Shown piece by piece: positions 33,770 to 41,663 of a DNA stretch of 64,000 bases (position 1 is the first letter of the stretch; every line of letters begins with the position of its first letter). The position numbers were made by a program, and so were the translations under genes. Under the pieces are notes generated by a model. That model did no database searches, was not told the DNA's origin, and saw nothing but the letters and a program-made list of their open reading frames with translations. This DNA comes from Sphaerochaeta halotolerans (GTDB lineage Bacteria > Spirochaetota > Spirochaetia > Sphaerochaetales > Sphaerochaetaceae). The stretch is taken from NCBI RefSeq assembly GCF_003429665.1, contig NZ_QUWK01000003.1:62001-126000 (forward strand). Direction: 5' to 3'.

Positions 33770-35017
33770 CTATTGATGGTGCAAGCACGTGGGAATGTCG
33801 AGTTTCAGAGCCCTTCTGATGGGAAGAACTGCCACAAGCATGGAGAGGAAGATACCGGCAGAGAATGCCTTGAGTATGGTGGAAAGGCTCCATGCCCCCC
33901 GCATAACACTTGAAATTCTAAAGCCGATATCCATGTTCCTGAACATGAATCCGAAATCGAAACCCGTGTTCACCAGGTAGATATTCACGAGGCTTCCCAG
34001 TGCTATACCCACGACTGACCCGATGAGGCCGATACCTCCAGCTTCAAAGAGGAACGAGAGTAGGATATCACGGTCCCGCATGCCGAGTGCGCGCATCATC
34101 CCAAGCTCTCTCATTCGTTCATACATTGCCATCAACATTGTGTTGGAAACTCCGACTGCTGCGATGATGAAAACAAGGAAGAGAATCATACCGGTTCCTC
34201 CTTGTTTAGCTCCCACGATTGCAAGGTAATCTTGAGCAAGGTCCTTCCAAGTAAAGACCTCAAGACCTTCGGGAAGTTTTGCTTGTATAGCTACTTTTGC
34301 TAGTTCGAGATCGGTTTTTTCAGGAAGAAGAATATCGATACTGGTGACCGAGTTTTCCATCCCAAGGTACGTGTCTGCAGCTGCAATATCCATCATAATG
34401 AGCGTTCGGTTTACATTGGGGTTAGGGCAGTTCACGATTCCAACAATTTGCATATCGAAGGCCTCATAGAAGCCTCCCTTGCCCCTGGTGAGCAAGGTAA
34501 CCCAGTAACCGACCTCAGCTCCAATATCTTCAGCAAACCAGCTTCCTAGTAGCAGTCCATCCATCTCCCCTGGTTCAAGGAATCGGCCTTCAACCAAGGT
34601 GTCTTCAAATCGATAGACTTCGAAATCCTGTGTTGGGTCAATAGCAGTCACTTTGACATTCATGTTCCCGTTTTCACCAAAGTCATCACTATAGAGAATC
34701 ATCTCAGCGGCAAAGGTGGTACGAACCGTCGCTACCCCCTGTTCTCCCTCTACCAGTGACATGATTGATGCTGGGTCCTCGATGCTATTCTCAAGGGGGA
34801 GGAACGCACGGTCTTCCCAATACCCTTCTGCGTAGACACGGAGGGAAGCAGTCTCATACCAACGTAGGTTGCGCATCGATTCCAGTGAAGCACCCCGCAG
34901 AATGGAATCAACGATGATGTACATCATCAATCCTACTGCAATGGCTACTGCAGTGATGATTGTACGTCGCTTGTAGCGGCTGAGATTTTTCACTGCCAGC
35001 TGCAGGATAAATTTCAT
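33770..35017 (-). CDS. FtsX/LolC-type ABC transporter permease
   Basis: 415 aa, paralogous to the next gene. Layout: helix 1 (RRTIITAVAIAVGLMMYIIVDSIL), a MacB-like periplasmic domain, then three helices (GGTGMILFLVFIIAAVGVSNTMLMAMYER, GGIGLIGSVVGIALGSLVNIY, SAGIFLSMLVAVLPIRRAL). The coupling loop reads RMRELGMMRALGMRDRDILLSFLFEAGG. It overlaps the ATPase stop by one base. Together with the second permease it probably forms a heterodimeric transmembrane part. Confidence 0.9.
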   Translation of the reverse strand: MKFILQLAVKNLSRYKRRTIITAVAIAVGLMMYIIVDSILRGASLESMRNLRWYETASLRVYAEGYWEDRAFLPLENSIEDPASIMSLVEGEQGVATVRTTFAAEMILYSDDFGENGNMNVKVTAIDPTQDFEVYRFEDTLVEGRFLEPGEMDGLLLGSWFAEDIGAEVGYWVTLLTRGKGGFYEAFDMQIVGIVNCPNPNVNRTLIMMDIAAADTYLGMENSVTSIDILLPEKTDLELAKVAIQAKLPEGLEVFTWKDLAQDYLAIVGAKQGGTGMILFLVFIIAAVGVSNTMLMAMYERMRELGMMRALGMRDRDILLSFLFEAGGIGLIGSVVGIALGSLVNIYLVNTGFDFGFMFRNMDIGFRISSVMRGAWSLSTILKAFSAGIFLSMLVAVLPIRRALKLDIPTCLHHQ

Positions 35018-35703
35018 TACCGTCTCCTCTCGTCACTGACGATGGCCCCGTCATGCAGTTGTACAAGACGGGAGGCATAATCCATGATCATCTGGTCATG
35101 GGTGGAGAAGAGAAAGGTGGTATGATATTTTTCATTCATGCGCTTCATCAGCTTGAGTATCTCAGCCCCTGTTTTGGAATCCAAATTGGCTGTTGGTTCG
35201 TCAGCAAGAATAATCTGCGGATTTTTTACCAGTGCACGAGCGATGGCAACCCTCTGCTGCTGTCCACCACTGAGCTTGGAAGGACGTCGGTCCTCCATCC
35301 CTTCCAATCCAACTTCCATGAGTACTTCATAGGTGCGTCGCTTGATCTCGCGCTCACTTATGTCAAGCAATGAGAGCACGAAGCTAACATTCTCGTAGGC
35401 AGAGAGGACCGGGATCAAGTTGTAGGTCTGAAAGATGAAGCCAAGGTTGTTTCTCCTGAATGCAGTTTTCTCTATCTTGTCCATGGAACTGATTGCGGTA
35501 TCATTGATGAAAATCTCTCCCTCATCCAATTCGTCGATACAACCAATAAGATTGAGCAGTGTGGTCTTTCCGGAGCCAGATGGTCCTGCAATAGAAAGGA
35601 ACTCTCCCGCCTCAATAGTGAGCGAGACCTTTTTCAAAGCTTTGACTAGTGTTGCTCCAGTCTTGTAGTTTCTCGATACCTTCTCAATTCTGATTATGCT
35701 CAT
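35017..35703 (-). CDS. LolD/MacB-type ABC ATPase
   Basis: 228 aa. Walker [13 protein letters not shown] (about 40-51), Q-loop [18 protein letters not shown], signature [15 protein letters not shown], Walker [14 protein letters not shown] and H-loop LFSTHDQ. It drives the two FtsX-like permeases that follow it. The start lies inside the slipin gene end (20-base overlap), an arrangement that couples translation. Substrate not known; lipoprotein or other hydrophobic cargo is the family's usual role. Confidence 0.93.
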   Translation of the reverse strand: MSIIRIEKVSRNYKTGATLVKALKKVSLTIEAGEFLSIAGPSGSGKTTLLNLIGCIDELDEGEIFINDTAISSMDKIEKTAFRRNNLGFIFQTYNLIPVLSAYENVSFVLSLLDISEREIKRRTYEVLMEVGLEGMEDRRPSKLSGGQQQRVAIARALVKNPQIILADEPTANLDSKTGAEILKLMKRMNEKYHTTFLFSTHDQMIMDYASRLVQLHDGAIVSDERRR

Positions 35704-36796
35704 CTTGTGCTACTTCCTTCTCGCTGTCTCGTTTGGCTTGTTCCCCTTTCTGCATTGCTGCTGTACCCATGACTGCACCAAAATCCATATGATCCAGTAT
35801 TGATGCAGGCATCAACATCATTGAATTGTTTTGCCTAATTCCCTCATATACCATGTTCATCGATCGAAGTTGGAGTGCAATTGGGTCATTGGCATATTCT
35901 GCTGAAGCTTCGGTGAATTTCTTTGCAATCTCTACCTCTGCAGCCCCCAAAATGATTCTCGACTCCTTCTCGCGTTCAGCTTGAGCCTGCTTGCTCAGCG
36001 CGTCTTCCAGCTCCTTGGGGATGATGATGTCGGTAATCTCGATTGAGAGGATGGTAACGCCCCAAGGATTTGTCTTGGTGTCGAGGGCCTGCTGAATCTC
36101 CCTGCCAAGCTCCTCTCGTTCACTGAGCAGGCTTCTCAAGTAGTGTTTGCCGATGGAATCACGGAGTGCTGTCTGAGCGGAGAGAATGACCGCCTCAGTG
36201 TAATCCTCCACTTCCAGAATTGCTTTCTTTGCATCCCAGATCATCCAGAATGCAAGGGCATCTACATGCACCGGGACGGTATCCTTGGTGAGTGTTTTCT
36301 CTGCGCTGAAGTCCGTCGCTCTAATTCGGGTATCGATGAACTCTGCTGCCCGATCAATCAGGGGAAGTAGGAAGAACAGCCCTGGCCCCCTTACCTTTTG
36401 GAACTTTCCCAGTCTTAGGACGATGACCTTGTCCCAGTGGTAGACCAACTGGAAGGAGGATGAGATGAGAAGCCCAAGTGAGGAAAAAGCGGTAATCGGA
36501 TAGAGATAGGGTGAGAGTTCCCCTATTATCCAAACCCAAAGGATCAGGATGATGGCCATCACCAATGTCCACAGTGGGAAGATGGCGATGATAATTGCAG
36601 CGGTGAAAGCAATAGTGCTTACCATGACAATTGCATCATGGGGCATGTTGGGGTAGAGCAGGAGTTGCAAGATAGCGCCTCCGGCGAGGAAGAGTGCCAA
36701 GACCAGGAATGAGAGAGCTCCGTAGTTGAAGTCCTTCTTCAGGACAAACCCTTTCATGTTCTTGATGCGTTCAATTTTCTTCTTGTACAGGTTCAT
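35684..36796 (-). CDS. SPFH/Band-7 (slipin-type) membrane protein with a multi-helix N-terminus
   Basis: 370 aa. Four hydrophobic stretches occupy residues 25-115 (LSFLVLALFLAGGAILQLLL, AIVMVSTIAFTAAIIIAIFPL, VMAIILILWVWIIGEL, SSLGLLISSSFQLV), more than the single hairpin of ordinary slipins. Then comes the SPFH domain (KVIVLRLGKFQKVRGPGLFFLLPLIDRAAEFIDTRIRATDFSAEKTLTKDTVPVHVDAL) and a coiled-coil (ELEDALSKQAQAEREKESRIILGAAEVEIAKKF). The C-terminus is charged. Start overlaps the GntR stop by four bases. Such proteins form membrane microdomains; one inside an ABC export operon suggests it organises that exporter. Confidence 0.85.
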   Translation of the reverse strand: MNLYKKKIERIKNMKGFVLKKDFNYGALSFLVLALFLAGGAILQLLLYPNMPHDAIVMVSTIAFTAAIIIAIFPLWTLVMAIILILWVWIIGELSPYLYPITAFSSLGLLISSSFQLVYHWDKVIVLRLGKFQKVRGPGLFFLLPLIDRAAEFIDTRIRATDFSAEKTLTKDTVPVHVDALAFWMIWDAKKAILEVEDYTEAVILSAQTALRDSIGKHYLRSLLSEREELGREIQQALDTKTNPWGVTILSIEITDIIIPKELEDALSKQAQAEREKESRIILGAAEVEIAKKFTEASAEYANDPIALQLRSMNMVYEGIRQNNSMMLMPASILDHMDFGAVMGTAAMQKGEQAKRDSEKEVAQDEHNQN

Positions 36797-37209
36797 GTTG
36801 ATTCCCCTTGTGTATGTGTTTCACTTCCCAGATCCCTGATGGCCTCAATCAACTCGCTTGGCTGGAATCCATAGGAGAAAGCTTTTGTAATATATTCCTT
36901 GGTGATCTGGGAAAGAATACGCTCTCGCTCGATACCATCAATACTGATCTTTTTATCACTGATGAACGTTCCTGAACCTTGTTGGGTGACCACAATATTC
37001 CTGATTTCCATCTCTGCATAGGCTCTGGCAACCGTGTTCGGGTTGACGCTTAAGTCCACCGCCAGGGCTCTCACAGTGGGTAGTTGGGTTCCTTTTTCCA
37101 ATCTTCCATCTGCAATGGCCATTTCGACCTGGAAGATGATCTGTTTATAGAATGGTACACCGCTCTTCACATCCAGGCTGAATTCCAATTTAGGTTCAAT
37201 CTTGGCCAT
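36793..37209 (-). CDS. GntR-family regulator, YtrA-type
   Basis: 138 aa, short YtrA-type regulator with only a winged helix and a small dimer helix. SGVPFYKQIIFQVEMAIADGRLEKGTQLPTVRALAVDLSVNPNTVARAYAEMEIRNIVVTQQGSGTFIS is the classic domain. I chose ATG 37209; a GTG six codons upstream reads in frame but places AGGAG inside the coding sequence. It begins a seven-gene operon and lies right behind a promoter holding a perfect TTGTACTA/TAGTACAA inverted repeat, so self-repression is likely. YtrA regulators commonly control adjacent ABC transporters and respond to envelope stress. Confidence 0.92.
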   Translation of the reverse strand: MAKIEPKLEFSLDVKSGVPFYKQIIFQVEMAIADGRLEKGTQLPTVRALAVDLSVNPNTVARAYAEMEIRNIVVTQQGSGTFISDKKISIDGIERERILSQITKEYITKAFSYGFQPSELIEAIRDLGSETHTQGEST

Positions 37210-37230
37210 TTCCACCCATCTCCTCACTAC

Positions 37231-37266
37231 TTGTACTATTGTACTGGTGTATTAGTACAATGTCAA
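37231..37266 (-). promoter_or_regulatory. promoter and palindromic operator of the GntR/ABC operon
   Basis: On the minus strand TTGACA (37266-37261), a 17-base spacer and TACAAT (37243-37238) make a near-perfect promoter. TTGTACTA (37231-37238) and TAGTACAA (37253-37260) are an exact eight-base inverted repeat with a 14-base centre covering the spacer, the -10 and the start site. This is where a GntR/YtrA dimer would block transcription. Confidence 0.8.
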
Positions 37267-37276
37267 CAAAATCTTC

Positions 37277-37434
37277 ATTCCCCACCAGAGCGAGAGGAAA
37301 GGAATCAGCAGGAAGGTTCCTCTCCCGAGAGAGTGCCGGGAAAGCAAGGTAAGATACCCCGTCCCTTGGGGCGGAAAAGGAGGCAACGCCTCCTAAGTCC
37401 AGGGCTTGCCCTGGGGTATTGATACCTTTCATTC
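37277..37434 (+). repeat. dispersed hairpin repeat, copy B
   Basis: Nearly full copy: ATTCCCC start, GAGAGGAA/TTCCTCTC arms, CCCC-GGGG, GGAGGC/GCCTCC, CCAGGGC/GCCCTGG and GGTAT/ATACC. It lies 11 bases upstream of the GntR operon promoter -35 side and downstream of the pirin gene, between two minus-strand genes, and is therefore in the opposite orientation relative to both. Confidence 0.9.
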
Positions 37435-37448
37435 TGTTTAGAAAGAGA

Positions 37449-37474
37449 AAGCTGCCTCCTGTAGGAGACAGCTT
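37449..37474 (-). terminator. terminator of the pirin gene
   Basis: On the minus strand AAGCTGTCTCCT pairs with AGGAGGCAGCTT around AC and is followed by a T-rich stretch (TCTCTTTC). It lies 23 bases after the pirin stop. Confidence 0.65.
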
Positions 37475-37496
37475 GAATACGTAATGAATTATTGTA

Positions 37497-38339
37497 TCAC
37501 GTATGTTTGATAAACGTCCCATCCTGCAATTCCTGTCGCGCAAGACGCAACTCCTCAGGGGTATTCATGACAATGGGACCGGCCCAGGCAATAGGCTCCT
37601 GCAGCGGTTTTGCAGCATAGAGGAAAAAACGAACACCTTCCTCTCCAGAGGTGAGGGAGAGGGTGTCCCCTTCTCCAAAGAGTACCGCTTTATGGTAGGG
37701 TACCTCCATGCCATCAGTATGCAAAGTTCCCTCTACAATATACACGAACAGCGTGTTCTCAGTGGGAATCTCCACTGACCAAGATTGGTTAGCCTCCAGT
37801 TTGACATCCAGGTAGGTGGCCTTTACAAAATCCCCTTCCTTGGGTCCTTTTGTCCCGCTGTAGGAACCACTGATGACCCTGACCTCACCCCCAGCTTCCT
37901 TGACCACAGGGATTTGTTCTTTCCTGATGTCTCTATATGCGGGCTCAGTCATCTTGTCCTTCTTGGGAAGGTTGATCCAAAGTTGGCAACCGAGCATGCG
38001 ATCACGGGGCTGGGGCATTTCCTGGTGAATGATGCCACTCCCCCCGGTCATCCATTGGCAACATCCCTCGTTTATTGTACCGCTGTTTCCCAGACTGTCC
38101 CCGTGTTCAATCTCGCCTTCAATAAGGTAGGTAACCGTCTCAATCCCCCTGTGTGGATGCCAGGGGAATCCTTTGATGTAGTCTTCACTATCCTTCGAAT
38201 CGAATGCGTCAAGCATGAGAAAGGGGTCGAATTCCTTGGTATCATTGTATCCAATGACCCGGACCAACTTGACTCCGGCTCCGTCATACTGTACTGCTCC
38301 GCCAGTGATGCGCTTGATGGGTCGTTTCTGCATAATCAC
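37497..38339 (-). CDS. pirin-family bicupin protein
   Basis: 280 aa. N-terminal cupin with the metal-binding histidines in GFPWHPHRGIETVTYLIEGEIEHGDSLGNSG and the acidic residues in MTGGSGIIHQEMPQ; LGCQLWINLPKKDKM follows, and the C-terminal cupin is DVKLEANQSWSVEIPTENTLFVYIVEGTL. Bacterial relatives include quercetinases and redox-sensing proteins. ATG 38339 has AAGGAG upstream. It is next to ferritin on the same strand, with a hairpin between them. Confidence 0.92.
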   Translation of the reverse strand: MIMQKRPIKRITGGAVQYDGAGVKLVRVIGYNDTKEFDPFLMLDAFDSKDSEDYIKGFPWHPHRGIETVTYLIEGEIEHGDSLGNSGTINEGCCQWMTGGSGIIHQEMPQPRDRMLGCQLWINLPKKDKMTEPAYRDIRKEQIPVVKEAGGEVRVISGSYSGTKGPKEGDFVKATYLDVKLEANQSWSVEIPTENTLFVYIVEGTLHTDGMEVPYHKAVLFGEGDTLSLTSGEEGVRFFLYAAKPLQEPIAWAGPIVMNTPEELRLARQELQDGTFIKHT

Positions 38340-38364
38340 TCCTTATGTTCTGTATAGAGTATAA

Positions 38365-38385
38365 CACCCACGCTGGATGTGGGTG
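38365..38385 (-). terminator. hairpin after the ferritin gene
   Basis: CACCCAC (38365-38371) pairs with GTGGGTG (38379-38385). The T-run on the minus side is weak (TTATACT), and that same stretch could be the pirin -10, so this may be a terminator with a promoter directly behind it. Confidence 0.4.
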
Positions 38386-38405
38386 CATAGAAGGTTGTTA
38401 CGTTT

Positions 38406-38918
38406 TTACAGCTGCAAGGAAGGAGGTGAGAAAACTCTTGCTTCCAGCTCCTTGTCGAGCAAGTACAGGCCACGGTTGTCAGTGCCAAAGACCTCGAACT
38501 TCTGGATGTTCTCTTGGGCATTGGTCTCTTCTTCCCCTTGCTCCTTGATGAACCAGTCCAGGAATTGCTGGGTACGGTAATCTTTCTGCTTGGTGGCTTC
38601 CTCGTAGATGGTGTTGATCGACGCCGTGATATATTCCTCATGCGCTAGGGCTTCCTCTAGAGGAGCCTTGTTGTTCTCATAGGATTTGCTGGGATCTGCT
38701 AGAGCAGACAAGGTAACCGTATGACCATTGTTCAACAAATACTGGCGGAAGAGCATTGCATGGGTTCTCTCTTCTTCTGCCTGGACCTTGAACCAGTTCT
38801 CGTAGCCCAAAAGCCCTTTTTCAGCGTAGAAGTTTGCTATATCAAGATAGAGATAGGCAGAATAAAATTCCTTGTTGATTTGTTCATTCAATAAATCGGC
38901 GATTTTTTTTGAAAGCAT
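38406..38918 (-). CDS. non-heme ferritin
   Basis: 170-aa iron-storage protein. The four-helix bundle and ferroxidase residues are visible: Glu in INKEFYSAYLYLDIANF, Glu and His in QAEEERTHAMLF, then HEEYITASINTIYEEA and the Gln/Glu site in FIKEQGEEETNA. ATG 38918 has AGGAG a few bases upstream; 39 further in-frame codons upstream lie in the divergent trkH leader and have no ferritin match. A near-palindrome, GATACTACTAATATC (38949-38963), lies in the shared promoter region and could bind a Fur-type regulator. Confidence 0.93.
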   Translation of the reverse strand: MLSKKIADLLNEQINKEFYSAYLYLDIANFYAEKGLLGYENWFKVQAEEERTHAMLFRQYLLNNGHTVTLSALADPSKSYENNKAPLEEALAHEEYITASINTIYEEATKQKDYRTQQFLDWFIKEQGEEETNAQENIQKFEVFGTDNRGLYLLDKELEARVFSPPSLQL

Positions 38919-39033
38919 ATGGAACTCCTTTGTTATTATTAATATAAGGATACTACTAATATCAAATATCGACAATACGGTATCCGTCTCATCACCTTGC
39001 ACTTCAGGAAAAGACACGATAGACTCTGTCAAC

Positions 39034-40332
39034 ATGAAAAAGCGTATGAAAAAGCCGCTGAAAGCAAATCAATATTTGTTGTTAGGCTTTCTGGCTATCA
39101 TCCTGATGGGCTCCCTCTTGTTAAAACTTCCCATAGCCCATAATGAAGGCATAAAAATTTCTTATTGGGATTCCCTGTTTATATCCACCAGTGCTGTTTG
39201 TGTTACTGGACTTGTAACGGTTGATGTTGCACTTACTTTTTCTCTCTTTGGCCGTACAGTTATTGCCATCCTGATTCTGCTTGGAGGCTTGGGCTTTGCA
39301 TCAATGGTTATCTCCTTCAGTCTCCTCTTGGGCATGAATATTGGACTCAGCCAACGATCTTTCATCAAGGAAGCCTACAACCTCTCATCTGTCCAAGGAA
39401 CATTGATGGTGGTACGCACTGTTGCCCTTACCGCTTTGGTGGTGCAAGGAGTAGGTGTCTTCATTGAATACTTCATATTCCGTTCGTCCTATGCTCCCCT
39501 TGATGCATTGGGACATGCGTTATTCAATACCATCTCTGCCTTCAACAACGCTGGTTTTGACCTCATGGGAAAGTTTCAGAGCCTTACCTTATATCGTCAA
39601 AGTGTTGCAATGAACCTTACGACAGCTTTCTTGATCATCATCGGAGGCACCGGCTTCTTTGTAATTGCAGATATTGTGAGGAACCGTGCTTGGAAAAAAC
39701 TGAGCATGCATTCCAGGATTGTGGTAACCATGAACAGTATTCTCATCATTGTAGGATTCCTGTTCTATCTTTTAGTGGAACATTTGGAGCCTCTTGCAGC
39801 ATTTTTCCAGAGTGTCACCACCAGGACTGCAGGGTTCAATACAGTGGATATTGCAGGCTTGAGTCAAGCTGGGCTCTTGGTTACCATTCTATTGATGTTC
39901 ATGGGAGCAAGTCCGGGATCGACCGGTGGTGGTATCAAGACCTCCACTACCTTCACGTTGTTCCTCAGCCTCGGTTCCTTGATGTTTGGCCGTCAGACTG
40001 CTGCATTCAAGCGAAAGATTGGAAGCGAGAGTATTCTCAAAGCTTTCCAGGTCCTGTTGCTTTCCGTCTTGTTGGTGAGTGGAGGAAGCTTTCTATTATT
40101 GCTTATTGAGGGCTCAAAATTCACGTTTCTCGAAGTTCTATTCGAGATTGTTTCTGCATTTGCGACCGTGGGCCTATCAATGGGGATCACAACCGAAATT
40201 GCAACGCTCTCGAAACTTGTATTGGTAGTAGTTATGTTTGCTGGAAGAGTCGGCCCTATCACTATAGCCACCAGTTTTGCCAGAAAGACATCACAACTGG
40301 GCTATGTTGAAGAGCAGGTGTTTATTGGTTAG
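39034..40332 (+). CDS. trkH: TrkH-family potassium uptake membrane subunit
   Basis: 432 aa with four repeats of the M1-P-M2 plan and selectivity-filter glycines in TSAVCVTGLVTVD, FNTISAFNNAGFDL, VTTRTAGFNTVDIA and SAFATVGLSMGIT. Closer in size to KtrB than to E. coli TrkH. Start at ATG 39034 removes 54 spurious codons that lie over the divergent ferritin promoter. It lies 13 bases before trkA and would form a K+ channel-like importer gated by TrkA. Confidence 0.92.
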   Translation: MKKRMKKPLKANQYLLLGFLAIILMGSLLLKLPIAHNEGIKISYWDSLFISTSAVCVTGLVTVDVALTFSLFGRTVIAILILLGGLGFASMVISFSLLLGMNIGLSQRSFIKEAYNLSSVQGTLMVVRTVALTALVVQGVGVFIEYFIFRSSYAPLDALGHALFNTISAFNNAGFDLMGKFQSLTLYRQSVAMNLTTAFLIIIGGTGFFVIADIVRNRAWKKLSMHSRIVVTMNSILIIVGFLFYLLVEHLEPLAAFFQSVTTRTAGFNTVDIAGLSQAGLLVTILLMFMGASPGSTGGGIKTSTTFTLFLSLGSLMFGRQTAAFKRKIGSESILKAFQVLLLSVLLVSGGSFLLLLIEGSKFTFLEVLFEIVSAFATVGLSMGITTEIATLSKLVLVVVMFAGRVGPITIATSFARKTSQLGYVEEQVFIG

Positions 40333-40345
40333 GAGGTAATTCATC

Positions 40346-41017
40346 ATGAAGAAAGAATATGATCCCGATGCCTATGGGATTATAGGACTGGGAAGGTTTG
40401 GTCTTTCCTTGGCCCTGGAACTTACAAAGGCAGGGAAACAAGTCATAGTCTTGGAAATTGAAGAAGAGAAGCTGAACGCGGTCAAAGACCAATTGGAAAA
40501 TATTTATCCAGTAAAAGCAGTCACTGAAGAAGTGTTGCATGAGTCTGGAATCTCCCATTGTCGAACTGCAATTGTCTGTATAGGGAAGGATATAGAATCG
40601 AACATCTTGGTAACGATGAGCTTGATCGAACTGGGTATCCCTCGTGTTATTGCCAAGGCAACAAGCGTGAATCATGGGAAAGTGCTTGAGCATATCGGAG
40701 CAGAGGCAGTTTTTCCTGAAGTTGAGATGGGAGAGCGGTTAGCCCGATCCTTGGTTTCCACGGGAACATTGGACTTCTTGGAGCTCTGCGAGGACTTCTC
40801 CATTGCCAATATTTCTCTCACAAGGGCATTTGCCAACCGGAGCGTGGAAGAGATCAATCTCCGTAAGCGATTTCATTTAAATATCATTGTGATAATCCGT
40901 CAAAAGAGAGCTATCAGTGAAATACTTCCGAATTTTGTGGTGGAAGAGAATGATGTGCTTGTTGTCGGCGGTACCAATGATGCCATCAGAAAGTTTGAAA
41001 AGGCAAATGAGGTTTAA
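40346..41017 (+). CDS. trkA: TrkA/KtrA-type potassium channel gating protein
   Basis: 223 aa. N-terminal RCK (Rossmann) domain (YGIIGLGRFGLSLALELTKAGKQVIVLEIEEEKLNAV; TAIVCIGKDIESNILVTMSLIELG) and C-terminal TrkA_C domain (NLRKRFHLNIIVIIR, VVEENDVLVVGGTNDAIRKFE). The single RCK pair matches KtrA size (about 220 aa), half of E. coli TrkA. AGGAGGT lies before ATG 40346. It binds nucleotides and gates the TrkH subunit. The stop overlaps the convergent next gene by four bases. Confidence 0.94.
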   Translation: MKKEYDPDAYGIIGLGRFGLSLALELTKAGKQVIVLEIEEEKLNAVKDQLENIYPVKAVTEEVLHESGISHCRTAIVCIGKDIESNILVTMSLIELGIPRVIAKATSVNHGKVLEHIGAEAVFPEVEMGERLARSLVSTGTLDFLELCEDFSIANISLTRAFANRSVEEINLRKRFHLNIIVIIRQKRAISEILPNFVVEENDVLVVGGTNDAIRKFEKANEV

Positions 41018-41535
41018 CTGATTGTTTGCTTCCCACTGGTGAGATCCTGGGCGAACTCCCAGTACTCCTGGGTGTTCTCGCGCATCTTCTTGAACTCTTC
41101 ATCGCTGAGGGTCCTTATGAGTTTTGCAGGGGTACCCACCAGTAGCGAGCGGGGAGGATAGGCCTTGTTCTGGGAAACCAAAGCCCCTGCAGCAACGATG
41201 GACTGTTCCCCAATTACTGCCCCGTTGAGCACAATAGCTCCCATGCCGATGAGACAGTCATCACCAATGGTGCAAGCATGAATGATGGCTCCATGCCCAA
41301 CAGTGCATCTTTTTCCCACAATAAGCGGAAAATCGTTGTCCACGTGTGCAACCACATTGTCCTGAAGGTTCGTTCTTTCCCCGATATGGATGGTATTCAC
41401 ATCTGCACGGAGCGTAGCATGGAACCAGATGGAGACCCCTTCTTCCAACGTGACGTTCCCGATTACATCAGCAGTCGGGGCGATGTAACAACCAGTTGCC
41501 ATATTCGGCGATTTACCATTGTATGTGTAGATCAT
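41014..41535 (-). CDS. gamma-class carbonic anhydrase-like hexapeptide protein
   Basis: 173 aa, left-handed beta-helix of hexapeptide repeats. Metal histidines are visible in NVVAHVDND, VGHGAIIHACTIGDDCLIGMGAIVLNG, and the usual GALVSQNKAYPPRSLLVGTPAKLIR end is present. Family includes Cam-type carbonic anhydrases and YrdA/PaaY; catalytic activity varies. It lies between the trk and znu units on the opposite strand, and its 5' side shares a 128-base region with the znuA promoter. Confidence 0.9.
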   Translation of the reverse strand: MIYTYNGKSPNMATGCYIAPTADVIGNVTLEEGVSIWFHATLRADVNTIHIGERTNLQDNVVAHVDNDFPLIVGKRCTVGHGAIIHACTIGDDCLIGMGAIVLNGAVIGEQSIVAAGALVSQNKAYPPRSLLVGTPAKLIRTLSDEEFKKMRENTQEYWEFAQDLTSGKQTIS

Positions 41536-41600
41536 AGTCGCGTTCCTCTTTTGTTTCGACTATAGCCGGAATGAAAGGATTCTGTACAGACTGAAATAAA

Positions 41601-41619
41601 TTTGCAAATGACTTGCAAA
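41601..41619. promoter_or_regulatory. Fur-family (Zur-type) operator
   Basis: TTTGCAAATGACTTGCAAA is a perfect 7-5-7 palindrome of 19 bases, the size of Fur-family boxes. It overlaps the -35 of the znuA promoter, so the regulator encoded at the end of the operon could repress by blocking the polymerase. Confidence 0.65.
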
Positions 41620-41641
41620 AATTCTCTAGGTTTACTATGTT
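41613..41641 (+). promoter_or_regulatory. promoter of znuA-znuC-znuB-zur
   Basis: TTGCAA (41613-41618), a 17-base spacer and TATGTT (41636-41641), followed by GGAGG and ATG 41664. Confidence 0.6.
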
Positions 41642-41663
41642 GTAGGTACCCAATGGAGGTCCT

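Noticed and set aside
38949-38963. GATACTACTAATATC as a Fur box for ferritin
   Set aside because: Only six of seven base pairs match, and no clear promoter was found, so it is noted with the ferritin gene but not called as a site.
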